Source of the DNA: Prevotella melaninogenica
Lineage (GTDB): Bacteria; Bacteroidota; Bacteroidia; Bacteroidales; Bacteroidaceae
Assembly: GCF_018127925.1 (NCBI RefSeq)
Contig: NZ_CP072348.1
Span: 813,501-877,500, forward strand
Direction: 5' to 3'
DNA length: 64,000 nt
The translations under genes and the position numbers were made by a program. Positions 8,432 through 16,708 of this stretch are shown piece by piece. The notes beneath the pieces were generated by a model that was not told the DNA's origin, searched no databases, and saw only the letters and a list, made by a program, of their open reading frames with translations. The stretch's first letter is position 1; the number at the start of each line of letters is the position of its first letter.

Positions 8432-8460
8432 GGAATCAAGTTTGCATAAAACAAAAAACT

Positions 8461-8955
8461 ATGAGAAAGTTTTTATTTACGCTCGTTATGAGCTTAGTGT
8501 ATGTATCTGTCTTTGCACAGAAAGAAGTTCAGTTAAAAGCTGGAACAATTATCCCATTAAGAGCAACTAACACAGTAGCTGCTGCTGATGTAAAAGCTGG
8601 AGACAAAGTATTGTTTACAGTAGCTCGCGACATCAACATCGATGGTGTAACTGCTATCCCTTACGGAACCTCTGTTTCAGGTATAATCACATTAGCAAAG
8701 AGGTCTTCGTGGTGGGGTACCAAAGGAAGATTAAGCTTTAATGTTACAGAAATGGTTATGCCAAATGGTACTGTTATACCACTACAAAATGGCATGGTGC
8801 AGATTCAGGGTAAAAATAGAACTGCCTTGTCTGTCGTTTTATTTGCCCTTGTTGTATGGCCAGCTTGTTTTATTTGCGGATCAAAAGCAGAAATGCAAGC
8901 TGGATATGAAATACAAGTAAATGTTGCTGCAAATACAGCATTAAAGGTAGAATAA
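8461..8955 (+). CDS. Exported protein of unknown function with a membrane segment
   Basis: The 164-residue product begins with a signal peptide (MRKFLFTLVMSLVYVSVFAQ). The mature start KEVQLKAGTIIPLRATNTV continues into a beta-rich domain with the phrases VKAGDKVLF and AIPYGTSVSGIITLAKR. This pattern recurs in uncharacterised Bacteroidota exported proteins. A hydrophobic stretch near residues 120-140 (LSVVLFALVVWPACFICG) may be a membrane segment. An upstream in-frame start at 8269 is rejected because that extension would lie inside the structured RNA and before the -7 box at 8424. No catalytic motif is visible and the function is unknown. Confidence 0.75.
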   Translation: MRKFLFTLVMSLVYVSVFAQKEVQLKAGTIIPLRATNTVAAADVKAGDKVLFTVARDINIDGVTAIPYGTSVSGIITLAKRSSWWGTKGRLSFNVTEMVMPNGTVIPLQNGMVQIQGKNRTALSVVLFALVVWPACFICGSKAEMQAGYEIQVNVAANTALKVE

Positions 8956-8972
8956 TAAAATAGCATAAAAAA

Positions 8973-9144
8973 GGGTGTGTCAAAATATAAATTTACAGTT
9001 TGACAAGCTTTAGAACTATTAGCAGGATTCTCCGAAAAGAAAAGACTATTTCTTTACTATAAAACGACTATTGAAATGATCTTTTTTGATTGGTTTATTT
9101 CAAATTATAATATTACCGAAAGATATTTGTATTTTTACACACCT
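8973..9144. mobile_element. MITE-like element with GGTGTGT ends
   Basis: The left end GGTGTGTCAAAATATAAAT (8974-8992) and the right end at 9125-9143 are inverted repeats matching at 17 of 19 bases. The 130-base interior has no ORF. GGTGTGTCAAAA ends are seen on transposons in this phylum, so a non-autonomous derivative is plausible. No clear target duplication was found. Confidence 0.5.
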
Positions 9145-9156
9145 ACTTTTATTTAA

Positions 9157-9400
9157 CCCAAATCGATCATTAGACGATAATATTCATCATTTCTACTTTG
9201 CATATTGTTTCTTAACTTCTTTCATTTATTTGTCAATCAAATTAGACAGTCTTAGTCACTAATAAACGACATGAGTTTAAAAGTTACTATCACTACTATC
9301 ATCCTAACATAAACACTTTATAATATGCATATTACGAGAAATATTAAAAGTGACAGCAACTGAAAACAAAATCTGTTTAGCTTCTAATGACCAATCTGAG
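9157..9400. mobile_element. MITE-like element, CCCAAATC ends, second full copy
   Basis: CCCAAATCGATCATTAGA (9157-9174) faces TCTAATGACCAATCTGAG (9383-9400) as imperfect inverted ends. The right 30 bases (AAAACAAAAT, GTTTAG, TCTAATGAC) match the copy ending at 7548. It is 244 bases long, against 194 for the first copy. Confidence 0.55.
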
Positions 9401-9430
9401 TTTTATGTTTCAGCAAGTAAGAACCGTATA

Positions 9431-9462
9431 AAAGATAAAAAGGCTTGTCTCCCGACAAGCCT
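9431..9462 (-). terminator. Terminator of the flavodoxin operon
   Basis: AGGCTTGTC (9441-9449) pairs with GACAAGCCT (9454-9462). On the minus strand a T-rich tract follows directly. Confidence 0.85.
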
Positions 9463-9528
9463 ATTTATAATACAAAAACATTATGAAATAATTTATTTCG
9501 CGAACAAGATTATCATTTAATAATTGGC

Positions 9529-9891
9529 TTATGTCGCACATTTACAAGTGCGGCACTTGCGTTCACAGTACCGCTCGCACTGTACGCGAATGTCATAACC
9601 CAACATTGCACCGAGGATAAAATCCTCTTCTGGTGATAGTTGGTTAAGAGGTTTTGTTATCATCAGCCGAATGGCATCGAGGCATTCTTGTCGACCAAAG
9701 AACAAGTTCATACGATCACGACCCACTGGCTGAATGATATATGGGATGTTCTGATGTTCAAGGCGGAGCGTAGCAAATGGCTCATACTTCTTGTTACAAG
9801 TATACAAAACCATCTGTCGAACACCCTTCTTGTACTCGTAGATGTGATTCATCAACACCTTCATATCGGCGCTCATCATATCTGCCATCAT
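9529..9891 (-). CDS. DUF2023-type small protein paired with flavodoxin
   Basis: A 120-residue cytoplasmic protein that follows the flavodoxin gene after 50 bases and shares its terminator. It resembles the DUF2023 family: an N-terminal HIYEYKKGVRQMVLYT segment, a central IQPVGRDRMNLFFG, then LSPEEDFILGAMLGYD. Family members commonly sit next to flavodoxin in Bacteroidota and some epsilonproteobacteria; the function is unknown. A Cys-rich tail (CERYCERKCRTCKCAT, five Cys) could bind metal or a cluster. The start is uncertain: several in-frame ATGs lie in the first 14 codons, and MKVLMNHIYE (residue 10) may be the true one. A role in flavodoxin maturation or electron transfer is inferred only from linkage. 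Confidence 0.8.
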   Translation of the reverse strand: MMADMMSADMKVLMNHIYEYKKGVRQMVLYTCNKKYEPFATLRLEHQNIPYIIQPVGRDRMNLFFGRQECLDAIRLMITKPLNQLSPEEDFILGAMLGYDIRVQCERYCERKCRTCKCAT

Positions 9892-9941
9892 AGTTATCCC
9901 TTTGTGTGAATAGTTATAATGTAAGCACTAAGTTTATAATC

Positions 9942-10430
9942 TTACAATGAAGGCTTAATAGCTTCCAACCATGCATCAATACGACCTTCTGTTTTGTCGT
10001 CTTCGTTTACATCATCCAAAGCAAGACCTACGAACTTACCATCAACAACAGCCTCGCTGTCATCAAAAGTATAGCCATCTGTTGATACACCAGGGAGGAT
10101 ATTTGCACCCTGTGCAGCATCATAAATCTCCTTCATTGCACTACAGAAAGTATCTGAATAGCTCTCGCTATCACCGCAACCGAAGATTGCAACAGTCTTA
10201 CCAGAGAGGTCAGCACCCTTCAGTACGTTAATACCATCATACCAATCATCCTGCAACTCACCTGCGCCCCATGTTGAAGAGCCAAGGATAAGGTTGTCAT
10301 TCTCTGCTACAACTTCTGCAGAGAAATCTGACACGTTAATAGCTTCAACGCCGAGCTTCTCAGCGATGGTATTTGCAATGCTTTCGCATGTACCGGTTGA
10401 TGAACCGTAAACAACAATAGTCTTCTTCAT
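9942..10430 (-). CDS. fldA: Flavodoxin
   Basis: A 162-residue FMN protein that carries electrons at low potential in the cytoplasm and can replace ferredoxin when iron is short. The phosphate loop VVYGSSTGTCESIA (residues about 5-18) differs only slightly from the usual GTDTGNTE type. The FMN-stacking regions SSTWGAGELQDDW and FGCGDSESYSDTFC match long-chain flavodoxins, and the acidic surface (pI clearly low) fits. It is first gene of a two-gene operon with the DUF2023-type protein. The promoter box is at 10477-10484. Iron-responsive control is typical of the family but no Fur-like site was identified by eye. Confidence 0.93.
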   Translation of the reverse strand: MKKTIVVYGSSTGTCESIANTIAEKLGVEAINVSDFSAEVVAENDNLILGSSTWGAGELQDDWYDGINVLKGADLSGKTVAIFGCGDSESYSDTFCSAMKEIYDAAQGANILPGVSTDGYTFDDSEAVVDGKFVGLALDDVNEDDKTEGRIDAWLEAIKPSL

Positions 10431-10476
10431 ATTTTGTTACTGATTTAATTTCTGATTTTATTAATCTTTACGGTTG

Positions 10477-10484
10477 CAAAGATA
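10477..10484 (-). promoter_or_regulatory. -7 promoter box TATCTTTG for the flavodoxin operon
   Basis: Minus-strand TATCTTTG lies 47 bases upstream of the fldA start. Confidence 0.7.
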
Positions 10485-10560
10485 CAATGAAAAACTATTA
10501 CCTGCAATACCTAAAAATGATGGTTTGTGCAAAATACCTACTTTTAGGGAGTACTTTGTT

Positions 10561-12648
10561 TTACTTTACAAACTTCTTTCCGTTTCTTATATATATACCT
10601 TTAGGTAGATTCGCATCAGAAGTTCCTACATAACGACCATCTAAGAGGTAAATACGGTTATCATATTGCTCTGATACCTTCTTTTGACCAATCGTATTAA
10701 TACCCAAAGCCTTTCTACGTAAAACTTCTCTCAGTCCTGCAGCAACGTCAATCTGCCCATATCCATAAAGATTATTAGGATAACTGAGTGACGTATCATA
10801 ATGAGAACAAGTCTTAGCGAATATCTCCAGACAATCAGCTGGCGTCAACGTTGGATCAGCTTGTAACCAAAGTGCTATCGCACCCGTCACAACTGGTGCA
10901 GACATTGACGTTCCTGCATTAGCATTCCAAGCATAGGTACGACCATTATATTCAAAATGACGCACATCACTTTTTACAGAAGCATTTACATTCTTTGGAT
11001 TATTGATAAAGAAGGTACTATAAGATGAGATGATATTCTGACCTGGTGCCATTACGTCTGGCTTTATACGCCCATCCAATGTTGGTCCCATAGCTGAGAA
11101 CGGAGAACGGATGCCCTTCTGTCCACTATCATACACCTTCTTTTCTCCTAAATAATTAACAAACTGTGTACGATAGCTTGTCGATCCAACACATATCACA
11201 TCTGGCGAACTGGATGGTGAGAAGATTGCATATCTACAATCTCCTGCATCCAACACGGGGTCAAGTGAATGCGGAAACATGTAGCCCGACATACGGTAAA
11301 GTTCTATATCAGCATCCCTACCCATAACTTGAAGTGAAACTTGCGGACTATCTCCAAGCTTCGATGGACTACTAATTTGAAAATCATAAGCCGTCTCACG
11401 TGCATCATAACTATTCGGATATGCCAACACACGCCATATATATTTCTTTCCGCCTACTAATAAGGAATCGGTAAGTAGTGAGTCTTGAGCATTACAAACA
11501 TTAACCGTTGAAATATCAACGATTTGCGGGGAAGCTACGTTATCATATACACTTACTCGAAAAGCAAACGTCTGCTTAGACTTTGCCGTACAACTAAAGC
11601 GTTTCTCATTACCCATGATAAAAGCTCCAGCTCGCTCTCTTCCTATATTCTTATGTATATACGAATTTCTTGCTCCATCGTTACCAGCAGAAGAAACAAT
11701 GATTCGTCCTGGTCCTATTAGTTTAGCAAGTAGCTCATAATATAATTGGTCATAGCCATGAAAATCCTGCGAACTACCCTCACTAAAATTGATGACACAA
11801 GGTTGATGCATACGTTCCGCATAATCGAATATATACTTAAAACCAAGTGCATCCGTGGCATAGGTAAACTTATAATAATCTTTTGGATCTATCAAAGAAG
11901 CATTATCAGCAGCATTATCAACCAATACCAAGTCGGCATCACAAGCCATACCACGATAAGGGGAAACGACTCCATTCCCTTCTGCTCCACTACCGGCAGC
12001 AATGCCTGCTGTATGTGTTCCGTGTGTTTGTGTCTCACCATCAATGGGATGTTCCAGTTTTAACAAGGCATCACGACCTACATAATCGCGACCTACATAT
12101 AATGTTGAACCGATAGTATCACGCGACAACTGATCCCATAATGCTTTGATACGATACTGGCTCATATCAGCTGAATAAAAATTAGGATGCGTCAAATCAA
12201 AACCAATATCTTGTACACCAACAACGACACCATGTCCAGTATAGCTCTGAGATAGTCCTTCACCCGTATAAACTTTTTCAGCATTAACAACTAATCGAGT
12301 AGTATCCATTTGTATGCTGCATCGTCTTCCTGTCTCTATTCGCTTCACCTGTCTGCCACACGACAATGCCCCGAGGTTACTAAGAGGGATGGCTGCTATA
12401 CTAATATTCCCCACACGTGCCAACTCCTTACAGCCATACTGACTTAGAACTTCTGCTGCATTACCATCAATACGTACAAAAGCAGTCAACAATCTATCAT
12501 CACTCTGACTACGAGTAAGCTGCTTCGTTGCCAATGCCGATGCCATTGCTTCGCGAACAAATGGCGACATCTTCTCATAGCGAGGACGCTGAGCAATAAT
12601 ACCAAGAGAGGTAAATATAAAGAGTAGAAAAACTATTAAACGGTTCAT
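10561..12648 (-). CDS. Secreted subtilisin-like serine peptidase (S8) with a T9SS-like C-terminus
   Basis: A 695-residue exported protease. The signal peptide is at 1-20 (cut after GIIAQ). Residues about 50-105 resemble an I9-type propeptide. The S8 catalytic domain follows, with Asp in VVGVQDIGFDLTHP (Asp147), His in THGTHTAGIAAG (His209) and Ser in NAGTSMSAPVVTGA. A beta-rich insert lies between about 350 and 460. The last 50 residues (RIYLLDGRYVG, then LPKGIYIRNGKKFVK) look like the short type A sorting domain used by the type IX secretion system, so surface attachment or release is likely. It is monocistronic; no perfect -7 box was found. The substrate is unknown, though peptide scavenging or host protein cleavage is plausible. 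Confidence 0.9.
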   Translation of the reverse strand: MNRLIVFLLFIFTSLGIIAQRPRYEKMSPFVREAMASALATKQLTRSQSDDRLLTAFVRIDGNAAEVLSQYGCKELARVGNISIAAIPLSNLGALSCGRQVKRIETGRRCSIQMDTTRLVVNAEKVYTGEGLSQSYTGHGVVVGVQDIGFDLTHPNFYSADMSQYRIKALWDQLSRDTIGSTLYVGRDYVGRDALLKLEHPIDGETQTHGTHTAGIAAGSGAEGNGVVSPYRGMACDADLVLVDNAADNASLIDPKDYYKFTYATDALGFKYIFDYAERMHQPCVINFSEGSSQDFHGYDQLYYELLAKLIGPGRIIVSSAGNDGARNSYIHKNIGRERAGAFIMGNEKRFSCTAKSKQTFAFRVSVYDNVASPQIVDISTVNVCNAQDSLLTDSLLVGGKKYIWRVLAYPNSYDARETAYDFQISSPSKLGDSPQVSLQVMGRDADIELYRMSGYMFPHSLDPVLDAGDCRYAIFSPSSSPDVICVGSTSYRTQFVNYLGEKKVYDSGQKGIRSPFSAMGPTLDGRIKPDVMAPGQNIISSYSTFFINNPKNVNASVKSDVRHFEYNGRTYAWNANAGTSMSAPVVTGAIALWLQADPTLTPADCLEIFAKTCSHYDTSLSYPNNLYGYGQIDVAAGLREVLRRKALGINTIGQKKVSEQYDNRIYLLDGRYVGTSDANLPKGIYIRNGKKFVK

Positions 12649-12779
12649 TTCTTTATGGGCTAATTACAAATAATGTATTATAAGTAATGTATTCTGCCAC
12701 AAAGGAACAAAAAAAAACTGACATATGCAAGATGTGTTAGACCTCAGTACCATATGTACGAAGCATCAACATGGCTCTT

Positions 12780-13226
12780 CTACAAACAACTTATTCCCAT
12801 GTCATTGATTTTTGTAAACTATTTTTGTGTAGTTCAAAACCAATACATGCTCTTTTGGCTTCTTAAAGATGCTTAATTGACTTGCAAAAGACGCCCTTTA
12901 AGCCCCTTACTAACGCCCTTTTGAAGTCCTATTAGGCACCTTTAAATTTACCACTTTATAACTAATTGATTTACTTATGGTTACAAACCTGTTTCGTATA
13001 TCTGTTTTTTACCGTTAGTTATAGATATTTTCCTTGAACATATGTAATGATTTTTCAAAGTCTTATCTATAGATTTTCGAAGTTTAAAAAGAAATGATTT
13101 TCAATGTCAGAGGATGATAATAGGATAGATAAACGACTGTTTTAGCCCTATTTTTGTTTAGTGAGTAACCTTGGTTGTTTCGTTAAAGCAATACGAAAAG
13201 CATCCACATATTTAACGGAAGAACTA
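12780..13226 (+). repeat. Dispersed intergenic repeat, family 1, copy B (near full length)
   Basis: Runs from CTACAAACAACTTATTCCCA to the right-end motif AAAGCATCCACATATTTAAC, followed by GGAAGAACTA. It contains TAACGCCCTTTTGAAGTCC and GTAATGATTTTTCAAA, as in copies C and D. It has no ORF and fills most of the 12649-13309 gap. Confidence 0.8.
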
Positions 13227-13263
13227 AAAAAAGGCTACAAGTCATTACCTGACTCATAGCCTT
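13224..13263 (-). terminator. Terminator of the small exported protein gene
   Basis: AAGGCTA (13231-13237) pairs with TAGCCTT (13257-13263), with an inner AGTCA/TGACT pair. On the minus strand a run of seven T follows. Confidence 0.85.
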
Positions 13264-13309
13264 CTATTTACCTATATGAAACCTTCTCTTATGAGAATAT
13301 GTTGATTTC

Positions 13310-13684
13310 TTACTTGTTCAAACCGCGGTTGTTCAATGTAACATTGAGAATCTTTACATACTCACGATACTGGCGATCATTCAAAACATAACGCATATAA
13401 GAAAGATCCTTCTTAATAGCACTCTGCATCTTAGCCTCACGCTCAGCATTGTCAGCAACAGAAGCATTCATCATCTCAGTTGCGAAAGTGCGATTAATAT
13501 CCTCTACAACATCTACCTGATCATAATTGAGATTCAGCGCACGACTCAAAGCGTATGTGCTTACATTAAATTTATATGCATTTGCGTTTGTAGCTGTGTT
13601 GTTGTTATCGTTCTCGTTTGCAGCAAAAGCCATAGTCATACTCATTACCGCTACCACTGTCAATACAATCTTCTTCATATTCAT
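13310..13684 (-). CDS. Small exported helical protein, Spy/CpxP-like in outline
   Basis: A 124-residue protein with a clean signal peptide (MNMKKIVLTVVAVMSMTMAFA, cut before ANEND). An Asn-rich linker follows, then a helical domain with a repeated pattern of charged helices (VDVVEDINRTFATEMM and LNDRQYREYVKILNVTL). The phrase LxDxQYxxYxxxL is reminiscent of Spy/CpxP-type periplasmic proteins. That similarity is only impressionistic, so no function is claimed. The transcript has its own promoter (13766-13773) with an unusually long leader of about 75 bases, and a strong terminator. The small size and strong signals suggest high expression. Confidence 0.75.
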   Translation of the reverse strand: MNMKKIVLTVVAVMSMTMAFAANENDNNNTATNANAYKFNVSTYALSRALNLNYDQVDVVEDINRTFATEMMNASVADNAEREAKMQSAIKKDLSYMRYVLNDRQYREYVKILNVTLNNRGLNK

Positions 13685-13765
13685 TATCCTTTCTAAATTA
13701 TTAAAGCCTCATCATAAGGCTTATTATTATCTTTTATTTTGTAATTAATTTCTTTATTTCGAGTG

Positions 13766-13773
13766 CAAAGTTA
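13766..13773 (-). promoter_or_regulatory. -7 promoter box TAACTTTG for the small exported protein
   Basis: Minus-strand TAACTTTG, 82 bases before the ATG. The 13685-14009 gap is otherwise AT-rich and holds only this and the slyD promoter. Confidence 0.65.
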
Positions 13774-13973
13774 CAAGATTATTTACACACAATATAACTA
13801 TTCATTACATATCATTAAACTTTGCTTATATTTTTGACACACATCAATACATTTGATTTATATCAGTAACAAATTCATCGATTTAACCCATTCTTTCCTA
13901 ACATACCATATATAATGACACCTCAAAAAGGAAAAACCAGTAATTAATCAGATTATATTCCGTTTTAAATCCT

Positions 13974-13981
13974 TACCTTTG
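13974..13981 (+). promoter_or_regulatory. -7 promoter box TACCTTTG for slyD
   Basis: Matches TAnnTTTG, 28 bases before the slyD ATG. Confidence 0.7.
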
Positions 13982-14009
13982 CACATATAATAATTAGAAA
14001 TAAAGACAA

Positions 14010-14612
14010 ATGGAGAATAAGAAACATCGACTCATGGTAGTCAGTTACGAATTATACTGTATAGAAAACGGTAAAGAGTACATCATCGAAAAGTCAGACG
14101 ATATGCAACCTATGCAGCTCTATACAGGCTGCGACATGGCTTTACCTGCTTTTGAACAGGAGGTTGTTAAGTTTGATAAAGACACAGACTTTAAGTTTTC
14201 GTTGACAAAGGAACAGGCTTATGGCGAGCGTGATGACAAGAGTGTTTTGGCACTCAACAAGGCTACTTTCTCGCCTAACGGAGTATTTGATACAGAGAAT
14301 ATTTACAAAGATGCTGTCGTACCTTTGCAGAACGAAGAGGGTCAACGCTTCTTAGGTAAGGTTTTAGACATATCAGACGATAAGGTTACCATTGACCTCA
14401 ACCACCCTCTCGCTGGCAAGGACTTAATATTCCATGGTCATGTCTTCGAGAATCGCGAGGCAAGCGAAGAGGAAGTAAAAGACTTCTTCGAGCAGATGAA
14501 ACAGCACCACTGCAGTGGTGGATGTGGCGGAGGCTGCGGTAGCGATTGTGGTAATAGCTGTGGTTGCAAAGACCACGAGGAAGGAGAAGGCGGCTGCTGC
14601 GGCTGTCATTAA
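14010..14612 (+). CDS. slyD: FKBP-type peptidyl-prolyl isomerase, SlyD family
   Basis: A cytoplasmic prolyl isomerase and chaperone of 200 residues. The FKBP half shows the usual pattern (VVSYELYCIENGKEY, then LPAFEQEVVKFDKDTDFKF). The insert-in-flap chaperone domain spans about 75-130. DLNHPLAGKDLIFHGHVF is the signature SlyD segment that closes the FKBP fold. The last 35 residues are a Cys/His/Gly-rich tail (several CGG and CGC steps, ending CCGCH), the nickel- and zinc-binding tail known from E. coli SlyD. There it helps hydrogenase metallation; no hydrogenase is in this window. It starts 102 bases upstream of aroC and has its own promoter; read-through into aroC is possible. Confidence 0.92.
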   Translation: MENKKHRLMVVSYELYCIENGKEYIIEKSDDMQPMQLYTGCDMALPAFEQEVVKFDKDTDFKFSLTKEQAYGERDDKSVLALNKATFSPNGVFDTENIYKDAVVPLQNEEGQRFLGKVLDISDDKVTIDLNHPLAGKDLIFHGHVFENREASEEEVKDFFEQMKQHHCSGGCGGGCGSDCGNSCGCKDHEEGEGGCCGCH

Positions 14613-14713
14613 GACAAACTCTTCCTCTCCTATATTATAAGAATAAGGTATATTGAGTATGCAATAACTGCTCAAGCCCATTCTCCTCGAGAACCATTCA
14701 TAGAGACTTTGTT

Positions 14714-15802
14714 ATGAATACATTCGGACAACTCTTCACACTAACAACCTTCGGTGAAAGCCATGGAGCAGCCGTAGGTGGTGTAGTCGATGGGATGCCA
14801 GCTGGTATCACCATCGATATAGACTTCATCCAGCGTGAACTGGCACGTCGCCGACCGGGACAAAGCCATATCACAACGGATAGAAAAGAGGCAGATCAGA
14901 TAGAACTACTGAGCGGTGTGTTCGAGGGGAAGTCAACTGGTGCTCCCATTGGCTTCCTTGTCCGAAATACGAATCAACATTCAAAGGACTATGAAAACAT
15001 TCGTAATCTCTTTCGTCCATCGCATGCTGATTATACTTATTTTAGCAAATATGGCATCCGCGACTATCGTGGCGGAGGTCGGTCATCAGCTCGTATTACC
15101 CTTTCGCGTGTCGTAGCAGGTGCCTTAGCAAAACTTGTATTGCGTCAGCAGGGTATCAGTATCACAGCTTATACAGAGCAGGTGGGTGATATTCAACTTG
15201 AAAGAGATTACCACAGATATGATTTAAATCTCATTGAATCTAACCTTGTTCGCTGCCCAGCCCCACAGAAGGCAAGAGAGATGGAAGAACTCATTGCACA
15301 GGTGAAGCGTGAAGGCGACACCATCGGTGGTGTTATTTCATGTGTCATCAAAGGTTGTCCTGTGGGTTTAGGTGAACCCGAATTTGGAAAACTTCATGCG
15401 CAATTAGGTGCTGCCATGCTTAGCATCAATGCTGTAAAGGGTTTTGAATATGGAGAAGGCTTCGCTGGATCATCATGGAGAGGTAGCCAACAAAACGACA
15501 CCTTCTTACCTACTGGCGACAATCCGCAGCACCCAATATGCAATATAGAAACCAACCATAGTGGTGGTATACAAGGTGGCATCAGTAATGGTGAGGATAT
15601 TTACTTCCGTGTTGCATTCAAACCTGTCGCAACCTTGCTTATAGAACAGCAGACTGTAAACATTGAAGGGGAAGCAACAACAATGGATGTTCATGGTCGA
15701 CATGACCCTTGTGTCTTACCACGTGCAGTACCCATTGTCGAAGCTATGGCGGCAATGACAATACTTGATGCTTTGCTGATAAGCAAAACTAATAGACTTT
15801 AG
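14714..15802 (+). CDS. aroC: Chorismate synthase
   Basis: Converts 5-enolpyruvylshikimate-3-phosphate to chorismate using reduced FMN, the last shared step of aromatic synthesis. The 362 residues match the normal length. They carry the three family signatures: [18 protein letters not shown] near the N-terminus, the central [11 protein letters not shown] block with the FMN-binding basic residues, and [17 protein letters not shown] near the C-terminus. It lies downstream of slyD, ending in a long hairpin shared with the convergent nicotinamidase gene. The partner enzyme DAHP synthase/chorismate mutase is 6 kb away in a separate unit. Confidence 0.96.
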   Translation: MNTFGQLFTLTTFGESHGAAVGGVVDGMPAGITIDIDFIQRELARRRPGQSHITTDRKEADQIELLSGVFEGKSTGAPIGFLVRNTNQHSKDYENIRNLFRPSHADYTYFSKYGIRDYRGGGRSSARITLSRVVAGALAKLVLRQQGISITAYTEQVGDIQLERDYHRYDLNLIESNLVRCPAPQKAREMEELIAQVKREGDTIGGVISCVIKGCPVGLGEPEFGKLHAQLGAAMLSINAVKGFEYGEGFAGSSWRGSQQNDTFLPTGDNPQHPICNIETNHSGGIQGGISNGEDIYFRVAFKPVATLLIEQQTVNIEGEATTMDVHGRHDPCVLPRAVPIVEAMAAMTILDALLISKTNRL

Positions 15803-15849
15803 ACATATCGATTCGTTTATACTTGCTATCAATCGCAACTCATAAAACA

Positions 15850-15927
15850 AAATTAGAAGGGGTTAAATCCATTCTTCTCAAGCTAACAATAGCAGAGAAA
15901 AAGTATGGACTTAACTCCTTCTAATTT
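15850..15927. terminator. Long bidirectional hairpin between aroC and the nicotinamidase gene
   Basis: Arms 15850-15872 and 15905-15927 pair over 23 bp with two wobble positions. The loop contains a further GCTA/TAGC pair. It separates convergent genes. Confidence 0.85.
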
Positions 15928-15971
15928 CTATATACTCTTTTCCTTCTAATGAAGTTAAGTTTAGTACTCTT

Positions 15972-16523
15972 TTATTTCAGGCTTTCCACAAAAGCACTTA
16001 ATGCAGCCCCTCCATCTAAAGAAGGTGAATAAGACTCAAGAACGTTGAGCTTTACACCCTCGAAAAATGCCTTTATGTCTTTTGCGGTATTCAACACACA
16101 GATGTCGCCAGCCAATCCACAGATATCTATCTGATCTATTTTCAACGCCTTAATCAACCGAGCGAGAATATCTGCTGACGCATTATTTTGCATGATAGAA
16201 TACTCGTCCTTATCAATGCTATCACCCTTATATAATAAGGTAAAGCCACCCTTTGACTCGTTAAGAGCAACCAATAACGACTCCCAGATTGCTGCACCAA
16301 CCGAATGTTGCACACAATGACGAGACCATTGTCCGCCCTCGTCAGCAAAAGAGCAGTGATGATAAGGATGCCAATCGGACGTGGCAATCTTCACAATATA
16401 CTCATCACCATGTTCCTTCACATACGTAGCAAGTGCATCCATCGCCTCCTCAGCACCTCCCACAGGGAGTGTACCAGTAATGAAGTCTACCTGTGGGTCG
16501 ACTATTAACAATAGCTTTTTCAT
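15972..16523 (-). CDS. pncA: Nicotinamidase, isochorismatase family
   Basis: Hydrolyses nicotinamide to nicotinate for NAD salvage in the cytoplasm. The 183 residues carry the Asp-Lys-Cys triad expected for the family: Asp13 in DPQVDFI, Lys99 in LLYKGDS, Cys142 in GLAGDICVLNT, with the cis-peptide GLAGD step. The metal-site segment SDWHPYHH and the RHCVQHSVGA motif distinguish nicotinamidases from other isochorismatase-fold enzymes. Length is slightly below the E. coli enzyme (213). It is a single gene with a promoter at 16576-16583, ending at the hairpin shared with aroC. Confidence 0.9.
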   Translation of the reverse strand: MKKLLLIVDPQVDFITGTLPVGGAEEAMDALATYVKEHGDEYIVKIATSDWHPYHHCSFADEGGQWSRHCVQHSVGAAIWESLLVALNESKGGFTLLYKGDSIDKDEYSIMQNNASADILARLIKALKIDQIDICGLAGDICVLNTAKDIKAFFEGVKLNVLESYSPSLDGGAALSAFVESLK

Positions 16524-16575
16524 ATTTTATTGTCCCTTTAAACAATAAGACTAAATAGTTTCATTATCTATATTA

Positions 16576-16583
16576 CAAAGCTA
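16576..16583 (-). promoter_or_regulatory. -7 promoter box TAGCTTTG for pncA
   Basis: Minus-strand TAGCTTTG, 53 bases before the ATG. Confidence 0.6.
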
Positions 16584-16660
16584 ACAGAATATAAACAGTT
16601 GCTTTATAATATCAACGTTAATACGCTACAGATATTTTCTGAACACGCCAAAATTAATAT

Positions 16661-16697
16661 AAAAATAGTGATACATAAGCCATATACCACTATTTTT
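16661..16697 (-). terminator. Terminator after the DUF421 gene
   Basis: AAAAATAGTG (16661-16670) and CACTATTTTT (16688-16697) form a 10-bp stem rich in A and T, so it works in either direction. It ends the DUF421 transcript before pncA. Confidence 0.7.
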
Positions 16698-16708
16698 ATT
16701 TTAAGTTT

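Noticed and set aside
8269-8460. Longer start for the exported protein at 8461, and small ORFs on both strands at 8085-8316
   Set aside because: They fall in a segment that folds as a structured RNA; the symmetric pairing itself creates open frames on both strands. The signal peptide start at 8461 is preferred.
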